From NCBI GenBank assembly GCA_000934455.1, contig KN885337.1:79099-141915 (forward strand): DNA of 62,817 bases, read 5' to 3'. This DNA comes from Apostichopus parvimensis (lineage: Eukaryota; Echinodermata; Holothuroidea; Aspidochirotida; Stichopodidae). Positions 28,201 to 40,200 of this stretch are shown here, in pieces. Every line of letters begins with the position of its first letter. Position 1 is the first letter of the stretch. The notes below the pieces were generated by a model. The model saw only the letters and a program-made list of their open reading frames with translations. It searched no databases and was not told the DNA's origin. The position numbers and the translations under genes were made by a program.

Positions 28201-31200
28201 CATTTGAGGGGGCTTTGGGGGGGTTAGGCTGGGAAGGAGGAGGGGGGGAGGCTTTAATGCCAATAAAAACCAGACGTGATCAAGGTTATATTGTGTCGAA
28301 ATATTTATTGGTTGGGTACCCAGGTAAAAATCAAAATGCTTCTGTGTATATAAATACATAAAACTTGATCTGTCTTAAAGCTGCGGGTAGGAAATAATTG
28401 ACTATTTGGAATAGGTTGCAATGACAGATAACGATAATTACGGAGAATCGTTGATCACGAATATGGGGTTAGACTCAATTTATGGGACAATTACTTGAAA
28501 CTTTGCTATAACTCTACGTGTGTGTAGCATACTGTACCAGTGTGCCCACCATCTAACTACGAATCCCTTGTTTCTTCAAAGGTGGTCCAGATGTTCCGTG
28601 GCTGTAAGTTGGAGGACCTGCCTCCGCACATCTACGCCGTGGGCCAGTCCGCCTACCTGAGTATGCAGACGACCAGGAGGGACCAGTCCATTGTATTCAT
28701 GGGGAAGAGTGGAAGTGGAAAATCGTGGAATGTGAAACACGTCCTACAGTACCTATGCCTGGTCGCAAACCCATCTAATACCTACGATAACATATCTAGT
28801 GAGTTGCGCGTAGAAGAGGATTTGAAATGGTTACAAAACACAATCATTAACTGCGTCACGGTTGATATACATTTGTTGGTGTATTTCCATGTTTTTTACC
28901 CTTTTTCGCTGTTTCGCTGATAGTTATTGGTTGACTACAGAGCGAATGTTCAGTATCTGAGGAAGAAGTTTCAAATCAAATTGGGTCTATCACTTGTAAA
29001 AGAAAAAAAGAGAGAAAAGATAATTGGTGATCCTTAGGGCACCGTTGCGATTGGGTTTGATTGTCTGACAAGTGGTTCAATTAAATGTCATCTTGGGTGA
29101 TCAGAAAATCATTAAAATATCAGCCTTCCAAAATGAATTACTAAACACATTTTGGGAAGCACACCCCATTTCAGAGGAGTTGTTTTTAAGCGGCCTACAC
29201 ATTTTTCTTCGAATGGGAACATTTTAGCCGTAAGTTGCTAATTGCATATCTCTTGAATGTCTGATAATATTATGGGCTGAGTCTGGAGTACTGGAGTAAA
29301 GTTTAGGATACAAAGAAAGGTTTGCTCTAAACCAACTAATCACTCCGCTTCTTATGTCTTTGATCAGGTGTGAAGTGTTTCCTGTTTTAGAGAAATACAC
29401 AGTAAATGCATCCAATCTCTTCCTTGTTTGCATACATGCACTTGTACAACTGCCTTTCATACAAAATTTTGTCAGAACATGAAACTGCCATATGTACGTT
29501 TCAGTCTAATCAAAAGATCAATCTGTTTTTGCTATTTGTCATCTGTTTTTATAGTTTTCCATTTTGAAGGGAATGTTGACATAATATAGCGACCTACTTT
29601 GAGCTGTATCATCACTCTACAATAATTGAAGTACACGTAAGCCTGTCTGTCTACACACATAGGAATAACTACCAGTACAATGTACTAGTATGTCCTAAGT
29701 TCTTTGAAAGGGCCTCTACTGGGAGACCTCATGTTGTTGACAAGCTCATACCGAACAAAAAGACAGTCATACACACCCTTAAGTACAATATAAATATTTA
29801 TGTTGAATGTCAGACTTTTTATAGACGAGGAATATTGTTAGCTTTTAAATAGGACTTTCATAGCAGAAACAGTATTATTAGCTAATCACGAATCTGCTGG
29901 CTTTACTCAAATATGTTCTGCAAATCTTTGATGTTTATGAAAGGGAAGGCCCCATCTGGGAAAATCTCAAGAAAATTCTGCCAAAATGTCGTCAAATTTT
30001 TGCAGCGATATCTAATGATTGTTTCCAGACTTGTCTCTGATCCGCTGACCTAGTTTTAAATGTTAAAAATGTATATTGAATGTGACACATTCTCCTATTT
30101 ATTATGATTATTCTATATCCAATGACTGTCGTGATGTCATATTTACCGTGACGTAAGAATCTCTCAAAATTGGTGTTTGCATCCACTTATCCAGTTTCAA
30201 ATAGTAAAAAGCAATATATTGAGTAAAAAGTTACACTTTTTTTTTTTCAAGTTAGTTTTTGCATTTTTCTCAAGAAAAACGCAGTCATCGTGTTGTTACA
30301 TAGTATGCTCAAGCGCATAAGACTTACGTTTGATCCAGTGCTGACCTTAGTTTCAAATATTAAAGCATTAAAATGAGTTTTTGTTTTCTTCTTCAAGTTA
30401 TCATTCCATCCAAAGACTATAATTAAACTCACCTCGTCAGGAACAGCTCGGAAATTGTGAACTTTTTGAAAGGTTAACGTGTGATATCAAATGGTGACAT
30501 TCATTACAGGGGCACAGTGTATTACTGAGTCAGACATATCAAGAAAAAAAAATATAAACTGTTTACTTAGTAAAGATTCATGAGGTAAAAGAAAGCTTTG
30601 CTTTACACAATTTTCGATATAATTTTGATTAATATTACCTAACATATCGCAAATGACAAATCAATGAGCTGTTTTCAAATTGTAAAAAAATCCCTGTCTT
30701 TGTTCCAAAGTTTCTGCATATATTATTGTTGTTGGTTTTCATGTTTTTTAAATTGATAGTAGAGAAGCTGAATGCCATGTTGTGTTTGATGGAAGCCTTC
30801 GGTAGTGCCAGAACTATACAGAGTACTAATGCCTCCAGGTGTGCACAGGTCATCTCTCTGGACTTTGATTACAATGGCCAAATAGCAGCAGCATCATTGC
30901 AGGTAACGTTACAGAGTCGTGAGATGGTGCATGCATCCACATTAGCATAGGCGTAGGAGACGGGAGAGCTGGGGGGGCTGCAGACCCCCCAACCAAATAT
31001 TTTTGTGAAAATTCGGGCAATATGCTGATAATAATGAATATTGTAACAACCTCCCAAAATTTATAACCAATATGGAAGGGTAATAACAAGGCAAATTGAT
31101 TGTATGTAATTTGCATGCGATGTAATAACTGATGCATGCCTATATGATATGCACATTAACATGTTGAACACGCGCGGGCGTGCGTAAAAGTTTGGTTATA

Positions 31201-34200
31201 TTTTTCGGGCAAGTCGTTACAGCCCCCTCAAATCAAATTGGGCTCCTACGCCTATCCACATTAGTATCATTAATAGGATAACACTTACGGACCCCACTAC
31301 CTTCCATTTCTCCTTTCCCCATTTCTCCAAAAAAAAAACAACTTTGATATGTGACAGGCATCTGGCATTTCTATACACTTGTTTCATTTTCGTGAGAAGT
31401 AATCCATTCAATAGTGAAAGCCTTTCAGCCAAAGAGTTTGTGTTCTGTCAAATGATGTTGGATTTCATGAATGTAATACGGTCTGTCCTAACCTGTCTCA
31501 TCAAGACATGTGCACTCTAAACTTCCCAGCTTATGAAGAAATTGTTACACAGCCCTAAATTATTATCTAGTTTGCTTTTGGTACTTAGGTTGCAGTAAAT
31601 ATTGATTAGACATGGTATTATGTTTGTTGTTTGTGCATTCCCAAAACATCCAGTATTCGGCAGTTTTGGTTGTTTTAATTTCATTGTAATTTTGTGAAAC
31701 ATTAAGATAAACAAAAACAGTGACTCCTGAACAGAGAAGCTGATGTCATCATTTTCAGGTTTCAAACTTCTTTTCTTGTCATCAGTTTTTTTTTTTTGTG
31801 ATCATTCTCCATCCAGATTATTTTCTCAAAGCTGAAAAGTTATAAGGGTCTAGATAACTCTTTTATCAGCTCCAAAGATAAGATTGTACCTCATGTTAAA
31901 AGTTCATTTATCCTTACGTAAAGCACTCCTGCACATTTAACTCAAGGAAGAATGTTTGCTGCATCTCTTTAAAGGTCCTCTTACTCGAGAAATACCGGGT
32001 CATCCGGAGGCCGAAAGACGAGAGGAATTTCCACATCCTGTATTACCTGATGGAAGGAGCAGATGATAATTTACGGTAGCTAATGGATTCTATTGTTTTA
32101 AGCTAATTGATTCTATTGTTTTAAGCTAATGACAGTTGAAGACTACATTATGAAAGAAAGAAATGAAAAGGTCATCAGATTTCACACACAGAGTATGAAA
32201 GTAGTATTGTCAATGCTCGACAATACGATCTATTGTTTTAAGCTAATGGATTCTATTGTTTTAAGCTAATGGCTTCTATTGTCTTAAAATCAAAGCAATA
32301 ATAGTAATTTTAGACTCAAGAAACAAGCTACTAATGCGCACAGTTACCAAACATGGAAATAAACACGGAAGTAGTTGCTTTTTTATAAGCAGCAACTAAG
32401 AAATATTTTGCCTAATTGCTTTAAAAACATTTCACAATGTTAAACTGTATTGTATTAGAAACATAAAAGGATAGTTATACCATGTTGTAAACATGAAAAT
32501 GATAATGATATATTTTATTAACAATTATACAAATTATAAATCCTGTTGTATTATAAACAATAGAAGAAAAAAATTAAGCAAAAGGTAAGCAGAAATTGAG
32601 CTGGCAGTTGAAGACTACATTATGAAAGAAAGAAATTTGAAAGGTCATCAGATATAATAACACAGAGTATGAAAGTAGAACTGTCAATGCTCGACAATAC
32701 AAACTACCTCCGCTTAGATTATTAAAGTGCTGTTTTGAAACTATTCAACAAAGATAACAGGAACAAGAGGGAACATTTAGTCTCAGTCAGGAAATAGTAG
32801 CTGAAAGGTAAACAATTGATTAGTTTCACTTCGTCAGTAGGAACTTCTATCAAAACCTTAAAATGGGTAGAGCGTGTCTGAAGGGTAATGCGTCAATTCC
32901 CTGTCGGTCATGAATGCTTTATCAGGGTGTTATTGAATGCTCCATCACGGTGTTATTGAGTGCTTTCTCGTGGTGTTATTGAGTGCTTTATCACGGTGTT
33001 ATTAAATGCTCCATCACAGTGTTATTGAATGCTTTATCAGGGTGTTATTGAGTGCCTTATTGGGGTGTTATTGAGTGCTTTATCGCAGTGTTATTGAGTG
33101 CTTTATCGCAGTGTTATTGAGTGCATTTTGTGGTGTTATTGAGTGCTTTATCACAGTGTTATTGAGTGCCTTATCACGGTGTTATTGAGTGCTTTATCAG
33201 GGTGTTATTGAGTGCTTTATCAGGGTGTTATTGAGTGCTTTATCGCAGTGTTTTTGAGTGCTTTGTTGTGGTGTTATTGAGTGCCTTATTGGGGTGTTAT
33301 TGAGTGCTTTATCAAGGTGTTATTGAGTGCTTTATCGCAGTGTTATTGAGTGCTTTGTTGTGGTGTTATTGAGTGCTTTATCGCAGTGTTATTGAGTGCT
33401 TTGTTGTGGTGTTATTGAGTGCTTTATCGCAGTGTTATTGAGTGCTTTGTTGTGGTGTTATTGAGTGCTTTATCGCAGTGTTATTGAGTACTTTGTTGTG
33501 GTGTTATTAAAGCATTTATCGCAGTGTTTTTGAGTGCTTTGTTGTGGTGTTATTGAGTGCTTTATCGTGGGACTCTAATGTGATGGAACGTTAGTCATCA
33601 CGAGGAAGTCTAATAAGTTCAAGAGTAGTTTCCCATCGGGTTCTCATCTAATCTGAGCTCTGATTATGCCTTGATCATCTCTTCCAGCAGTGACGGTTAC
33701 CATATAATTCAAGTTATGAAATACTACCCCCCCCCGCCCAACCAGTGGCGTAGCCAGCATTCTATTGTTAGGGGGGCAATATTTTTCTTAAGGGGGGCAA
33801 CCCTGTGATGGTTGATGGTAGGAATTACCAAGAAATATATGTAGTAATGGGCACCTCGTCTGCACAAATACACATCCAATGGTTCAGTTGAACATGACAC
33901 ACTTTCGAAATACGCTATAGGGGCCTGTGGTTTAACAAATAACAGTAATGCAGCGTGTGTCAATGAATAAATAATTCCGCACATGATGAAAAGGATACAA
34001 TGAAGAAATTAGCTACTCTAATTCACTACATGCCCAGATTTCCACACAAACAAGTTTCACTAGGCCTATACGTGCAGTGAAAATTCTCCACGAGTGGCAT
34101 CATTGGTCGCTGAAAATGCACATGGGGCAAGACTGTAGCACAAAGCAAATTTGGGGGGAATTTCCCCCCCTGGCCCCCCCCGGCTACGCCACTTCCCCCA

Positions 34201-37200
34201 ACTTCTTTCGTAGGACATTCCTATTATGATTTACTTTATTCTTTCTTTTTGCTAGAATGCTTGGGTTACACCTAGTACTAATGTACAATCCCATAGCTGC
34301 CTTTATTTGGTTGTTTTGTGGTCCAAGTCAAGTAACTTTCTTGCCAGCTAAACTAAACCTTGATGGGAGGGAGGATGGAGGGGGGGGGGAGGCAGGGAAG
34401 GACAGCCAATTTGCCTACTAGTACTGGGTCCTACCTTCCATGTTATGTTCATTTGGTATTATGACTTACTTTACTTTCAGAACAATCTACTAGGCAAGTC
34501 CAGTTTGTCTGGAAGAAAACCAGAAAACCATTCTTGAAATTGTCCGCCATGTTTTCCACGTGTTAAGAGTATAAGTGACATTTTTCGTGTTTTTCCTCCC
34601 TACAGACAAGAATTATATTTGAACAAGCTCGGAAAGAATGATTACATTTCACCTCTTGAGGATGTAAGTGCCATGACGACGATATGAGTTAATTAAAAAC
34701 TAAAATACATTTGATCTTGGAGGAATTTGAAAGAGAATTGAAGTCTCCATTTGTCAAAGTGATTATAATACAAAGCAAGGTGAAATGAATCCCCTTGGTG
34801 GTCTAAATCGTCTGTCTTCATAAATTGTTAACATTACTTGAAAAGTGAGAATAATTTTCACAATGTTCACATATATCTTTCTCTAAGATGTCTTGTTGAT
34901 GTATAAAACTGATAATACGTTTTAAGGAGCAAATTGTATGTACGTAAACTTGTGTAAATGATGTATATATCCATTTATCTTGGTCTCTTGTTGGCTCTAT
35001 GGCCCATTGAAGCCTCATTGGGGGGAGGGGAGGGGTCTGCAGACTCCCAGGTTGAAAAAGATGGCTGTGTGGTGCTAATGAGCATTCCCTCCTATAACAT
35101 GTGACTTGTGGAGTAGCACATTACAACTAGTATGAGGTATATACCAGGAAACATATCTTGTAAAAAACGATTATGGATCATGGCACAGGTCAGTGGTTGT
35201 GTAACAACGATAGATTCACCAGTTTACGTCTCTGAATCCAAAGAGACCGATCTTTGCTGTTTTGTCTTTCCTTTCAAAATAAAACAAAAACTGTTAGCTA
35301 AATACTTTATCCATTAAATTGCCTGTGTAAAGAGAATATGTAGAGGTAAGTTGGCCTGACGTATCGATCTTAGCAGGATCTTCTTCAGAGGGCTGAATGA
35401 CAACTCTTTGTAAAGTTTGACAGACCTTTAAAGTAATACTTTTAAAAGCTCTTCAATGTGAAAAGACATTTAAAAGTTAGTTTACTGCATTTCTTGTTAA
35501 TACTTATGAAAGCCTCTTAAAACCTTCAATTAAACTGATGATCCTCACATCACCCACAGTTTTGAGTTCAAACCCATTCATTCTACAACAATATCATCTC
35601 TTTCCAATTTTCTCAGACTTCAGACAAGAAATTTGCGAGCGGTTCTTGGCAGAGGATAATAAATGCATGTAGCGTTCTTGGTATAACGAAGGAAGAGATT
35701 AAAACACTCTGGTCTGTCCTGGCATCAGTCATCCATCTCGGAGCTGCTGGAGCAGTCAAAGGTAAGTTAAATTTAGGTTGAATTTGTTTTTGAAAAAGGG
35801 GCAGGAATTTCTCCGTTTGGGAAGGGGAAACATTTTGTTTTGTTCTAAAACAAAATTATAAGAAAGAAGCCTAATACTGTGTTTGTAAAGTCAAATGTCA
35901 AGCATATGTGTAGGAATTAATCATGTCTGGGAGTTATATGTCTTAAGCGAAACCAAAAATTGTTGAGTCCTAAAAAGAGGTATTTGTGTTGTTTGAAAAT
36001 GGTTTACAATTTTTTATGTTGATCCTCCACCAGAGATTTAAAAAAAAATTTAGTTTATGAAATGGGGCTTTCTGAGGAATATTTAGGCTTTAAGTTAGGT
36101 CTACTTTTAAGGTTGTGCTAACTTGAGTGTTCTTAAGTTTTTGTGTGTGGTTGAAGGGTGGGGAGAGCGGGCGGGGCAGTGTATGTGCCCCCTGCTAAAT
36201 TCAACAGTTCATTCTAACATTCAACAAGAAAAGCTGCTGTACTTTTACGACCCAGGTATCCTGCAGAGATGAATCGTTTAATTTAAGTTGGATGGCTGAA
36301 TTAGCTACATGGAGGAGGATGCCTCGTAGATTTGGCTCTTTCATTTATGGTGTAAATGTTCTGAAGAAACTATTCTTTACTTCTGAAGAACTGTAATTGC
36401 AAACAATCGATTGTTAGTACACACAAGTTCGGCCCTCTCTGTTCACCAGGTCAGAATAATGCCAAGGCCCAGTTCAAGGACCCGTCCGAGGCACAGAAGG
36501 TAGCATCCCTGCTCGGGGTAACCGTCGAAGATCTAGTCAGGAACATTTTCAGTCCCAAGGTGGGTGGAACTCCCACCAGAGGTCTGGTTCTGAGATCGTC
36601 TGAGCAGGATACTGAGGGCGCTGTGGAGGCTTTGGAGGGGATGATGGTCGGCTTGTACACAGAAGCTGTCAATGCTCTGGTGTCCCTCATTAACAGGTAA
36701 AACTGGGCGTGGCTCATTGACAGGTAAAAGGAGGGGTGGGGGTGGGGCAAGATGAACAAACTATGTGGTTTCTCTCATTAACAGGTAAAACTGGGCAGGG
36801 CTTATTGACAGGTAAAAGGAGTGGGGGTGGGGCAAGATGAATGAACTATGTGGTGTCCCTCATTAACAGGTAAAGCTGGGCGGGCTCATTGACAGGTAAA
36901 AGGAGGGGAGAGGGGTGGGGAAAGATGGATTAACTATTTGGTTTCTCTCATTAACAGGTAAAACTGGACGGGGCTCATTGACAGGTAAAAGGAGGGAGGG
37001 GGAGAGGGTGGTGCAAAGATGAATGAACTATTTGGTTTCTCCCATTAATAGGTAAAATGGGGTGGAGCTAGATGAATGAACTATTTGGTTTCTCTTATGA
37101 ACAGGTAAACCTGGGCAGGGCTCATTGACAGGTAAAAGGAGGGGGGAGGGGGTGGTGCAAAGATAAATTAACTACTTTGTTTCTCTTATTTATTAGCTAA

Positions 37201-40200
37201 AATTGGGGTGGTGCAAAGATGAATGAACTTTTTCAGCATATTATCATAGTATTACAACAGGCTTTAATTGTAAGGATATATCTGATGGAAAGTGATATTC
37301 CATTAACAAAAGTATCCTTCACAAATAAGAACATTTCCTATGGATATTTCCTAGCTGGGGTGTGGATAATTTCGTGACTGTTTGGTCTTTCTCATTAATA
37401 GGGGTGAAAGGGGGTGAAGAAAGTGGAATGAACTATTTGGTCATTTGTCATTAATAGGTGAAAAGGGGGAGGGGGGTGGGTGTTGCAGGATGAATAGACT
37501 ATTTGATTTCTCTCATTAGCAGATAAAAGTGGCAGGGGAGAGGTTAATAAACTGGTCAGCTCAGTAAAGGTGGTACCATAATATAGACAGTGAAATTAAA
37601 GGTTAAATCATGCATATCATGTTACTTTTTCAGTGATTATCAAAATTTTATAAGTAACAAATACTTTTATTATAATACATTTTATATGATTATAAGTTAA
37701 ATGAAACAATTTGTATCAATTATTTCTTCAAATCATATTTTTGATTTTCATTTCAGGGCACTATCTTCCACAAATCGGACTTCCAATTCCATCTTCATCG
37801 TGGATATACCCGGTTTCCAGAGTCCCGAAGACTGCGGACGTAAAAGCGGAGCCTCGTTTAGGGATCTGTGCGACAACTACGCGAACGAGAGAATGTTTTC
37901 ACTTTACAACGACCACACTTTCACATCACAGCAGGATAAATATGCACAGGTTCGTTGATGTACCCTCAAGTATTGTATTTACTTTGGACTACACACAAGG
38001 ATATCATGATAACTTGATATGTAATGTTGAAACAGTTGATATGCTGTTCAGAATATGTTAAAAAAATTCAGTCGGTGTAAAAGCCATATTGGGAAAGATT
38101 GACAAAGATCTAGTAAATGATAAAATAAAGGAGAGGATTTGTTGCATTTCAGTTACAAAGCTTTTAATTTGGTTGAATTGGCTTGGTTACGTGGTAAGGT
38201 AACAAAAAAGGATTGGAAATATTAGCAAAGTCCTCATTGCAGACAAGATTTCAAGAAAATCAACAACTAGAAAATTTGAATGCTGCTCTTATAAAGCACT
38301 GATCTTACAGCATTTTCACATTGCAAGCTATGTGGAGTGGATAAAGGCTATGGCCTTAGAAAGCAATGACTACTTACATCCGGGAGCGTTGTGGGTTCGA
38401 CCCATGGCCCACCAAAGTATAGTGGGTTTTACATTCAAGAGAAATCCACCATTTTCTCTTCTGAAATTATTCTTCCAAATTGTAAAAAATCCAAACTGAG
38501 CTAAAACTGTAGATTGGATAGCCACCCAAACTTTCAGCTTCTCCCACATTCGTATGTAGCTGATTAGTGTCGTAAACTAACTGGCTTTCAGCCTGACATG
38601 AAACAAAAAACAAGTTCATTTACAGTTTTAGACAGCACACAGAACTGGGTGTGTTCCTACATGAAATCTTTCTCAGCCAGAAATCTGTACCATATTAACA
38701 ACCTTGTGCCTCAAAGGGATTTGCCTTCCAGCATTATTCTTGGACTAGATATTAAACTAGTTTATTGTCTGGGTGTTTCTATGAGTAATTAACTGTAAAT
38801 TTGTCTCGGGAGTCTAGGCTGACAAATATTAACTACATTTCCTATTTTGTCGTTTTTCGATAGGAGAACATATCATTCGATTTTGAGAGTAGCGACGATA
38901 TACCACCGGATGCGATAATCGATCTCATAGATAAACAGCAAGGCCTGGTAAGATATTTTGTTGACAGTTATGAAATACAAATGATTTGGAATCACTTCAA
39001 ATGTTTACAAATGTTTACAAATTCCCTACCAGCATTTGTAATTTGAAATAATATTACATAAACTTTAACAGACATTTTTGTTCCATTTGAATAATATTGG
39101 TAAATTTTCATGTTAATACTTGTGTAAGAAGGACGTTTAATAGCACGTCTGAAAAGACATCACTTGGGAAAGAAATGGTCGGGTTTTTCCTACTGCTACT
39201 GTATTTTTTACTTGATTAGTTTCATCTGATAGATATTTGTAGTGTTCAAACAAATGCTATATTTGATACCTTCTTGTATCATATATTTAAACACCCCTAG
39301 TAACACAATGATACAGTTCGATTTCAAACCTCCTCTCACTGGAGTATAGCATTAGCCCCGTAGCTACTATTAGTCATAGTTAATATAATAAGGGTCAGAG
39401 GTTATCACTTCTAGGGAGGTTTATCTTTGTTTCTGTGATGACTATATTCTGGTGGTAGTAGAAGAGAACAAGCGGAATAGATCAGAGAGCATCATCTTTT
39501 TGTGTTGTGTTCTATTTTTATTATCCTTGGAACATGATAATGTTGGTAAATGCCTTTGCATTCGTATCAAAGTTTTTAATTCTTTGGGAGTACTGACCAT
39601 CTTCTATCCATTTAATCATGATAATGTTAATAGAAACACAATGGCAAAAGTAAAATATTGCCCACTATATCGTTTTGCTATGACATCCTGTGATGGAGAA
39701 AGGTTTTGATCAATGAACAAATTTTTCTCCAGTTGTAGGTTGAGTCACTCAGCCGTTAGTTTCTTCGTTACCTAAAGTGATTAAATGATAAGTTTGGGTT
39801 TTTAATATTGAAGATGAATTGGGTTTTTGGTTTCTAGAAAATTAGGAAGTTGTCAGGAACTTTAAATTCACAAATCTGTCGAAAAGATTATGCAGTCACC
39901 GTATTCTTCTTTGTACCAGAATCGAAGTTCCAGTCATGATTTGAGGAACTCTGACCAGAAAGGGCTTCTCTGGATGCTAGATGAAGAAGCCATGTTCCCT
40001 GGAGCCAGCGATGATAGTTTCATGGAAAGACTCTACATTCACTTTTCGGATGAAGTCTCCAAATGTAAGTTTTTCAAATAACGAACGTCCTACGACAGTT
40101 TTAGTTCCTTTCATTCAAGAGAACCGTAACACAGATGTTGCTGTCAGGTATTTGTTTTTACATTTTTTACACAAACACCATGAATCACTGAGTATGCAGT

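Larger units (their letters stand above)
2107..28581 (+). other. Intron 2, about 26.5 kb
   Basis: This very long intron lies between the start of the motor and the P-loop exon. Its ends are fixed by GTAAGT at 2107 and CAAAG at 28581. It holds several tandem arrays, MITE-like scraps and one assembly gap (separate entries). The remaining stretches (about 3340-4720, 4920-8500, 8770-9640, 10220-11160, 14900-16000, 17000-17840, 17960-24620, 25450-28581) are AT-rich with homopolymers. I recognised no second gene, tRNA or conserved protein segment in them. Intronic enhancers or small RNAs cannot be excluded by eye. Confidence 0.85.
32076..34605 (+). other. Intron 5
   Basis: This 2530-base intron is largely repeats: a donor-proximal tandem, a split duplication, a 23-bp minisatellite and a hAT-type MITE (separate entries). 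I see no other gene. Confidence 0.85.

Noticed and set aside
2107-28581. Nested gene or hidden new system in the long intron
   Set aside because: I read both strands for conserved protein segments, paired splice sites and RNA genes and found none I could defend. Only repeats and AT-rich sequence are visible.
32911-33570. Possible CRISPR-like array (regular repeats)
   Set aside because: Units are head-to-tail with no unique spacers, in an intron of a eukaryotic gene. It is a minisatellite. The same holds for the other arrays.
38394-38413. tRNA gene suggested by GGTTCGACCC
   Set aside because: No complete acceptor, D and anticodon stems could be formed. It is better read as the pol III promoter of a SINE.
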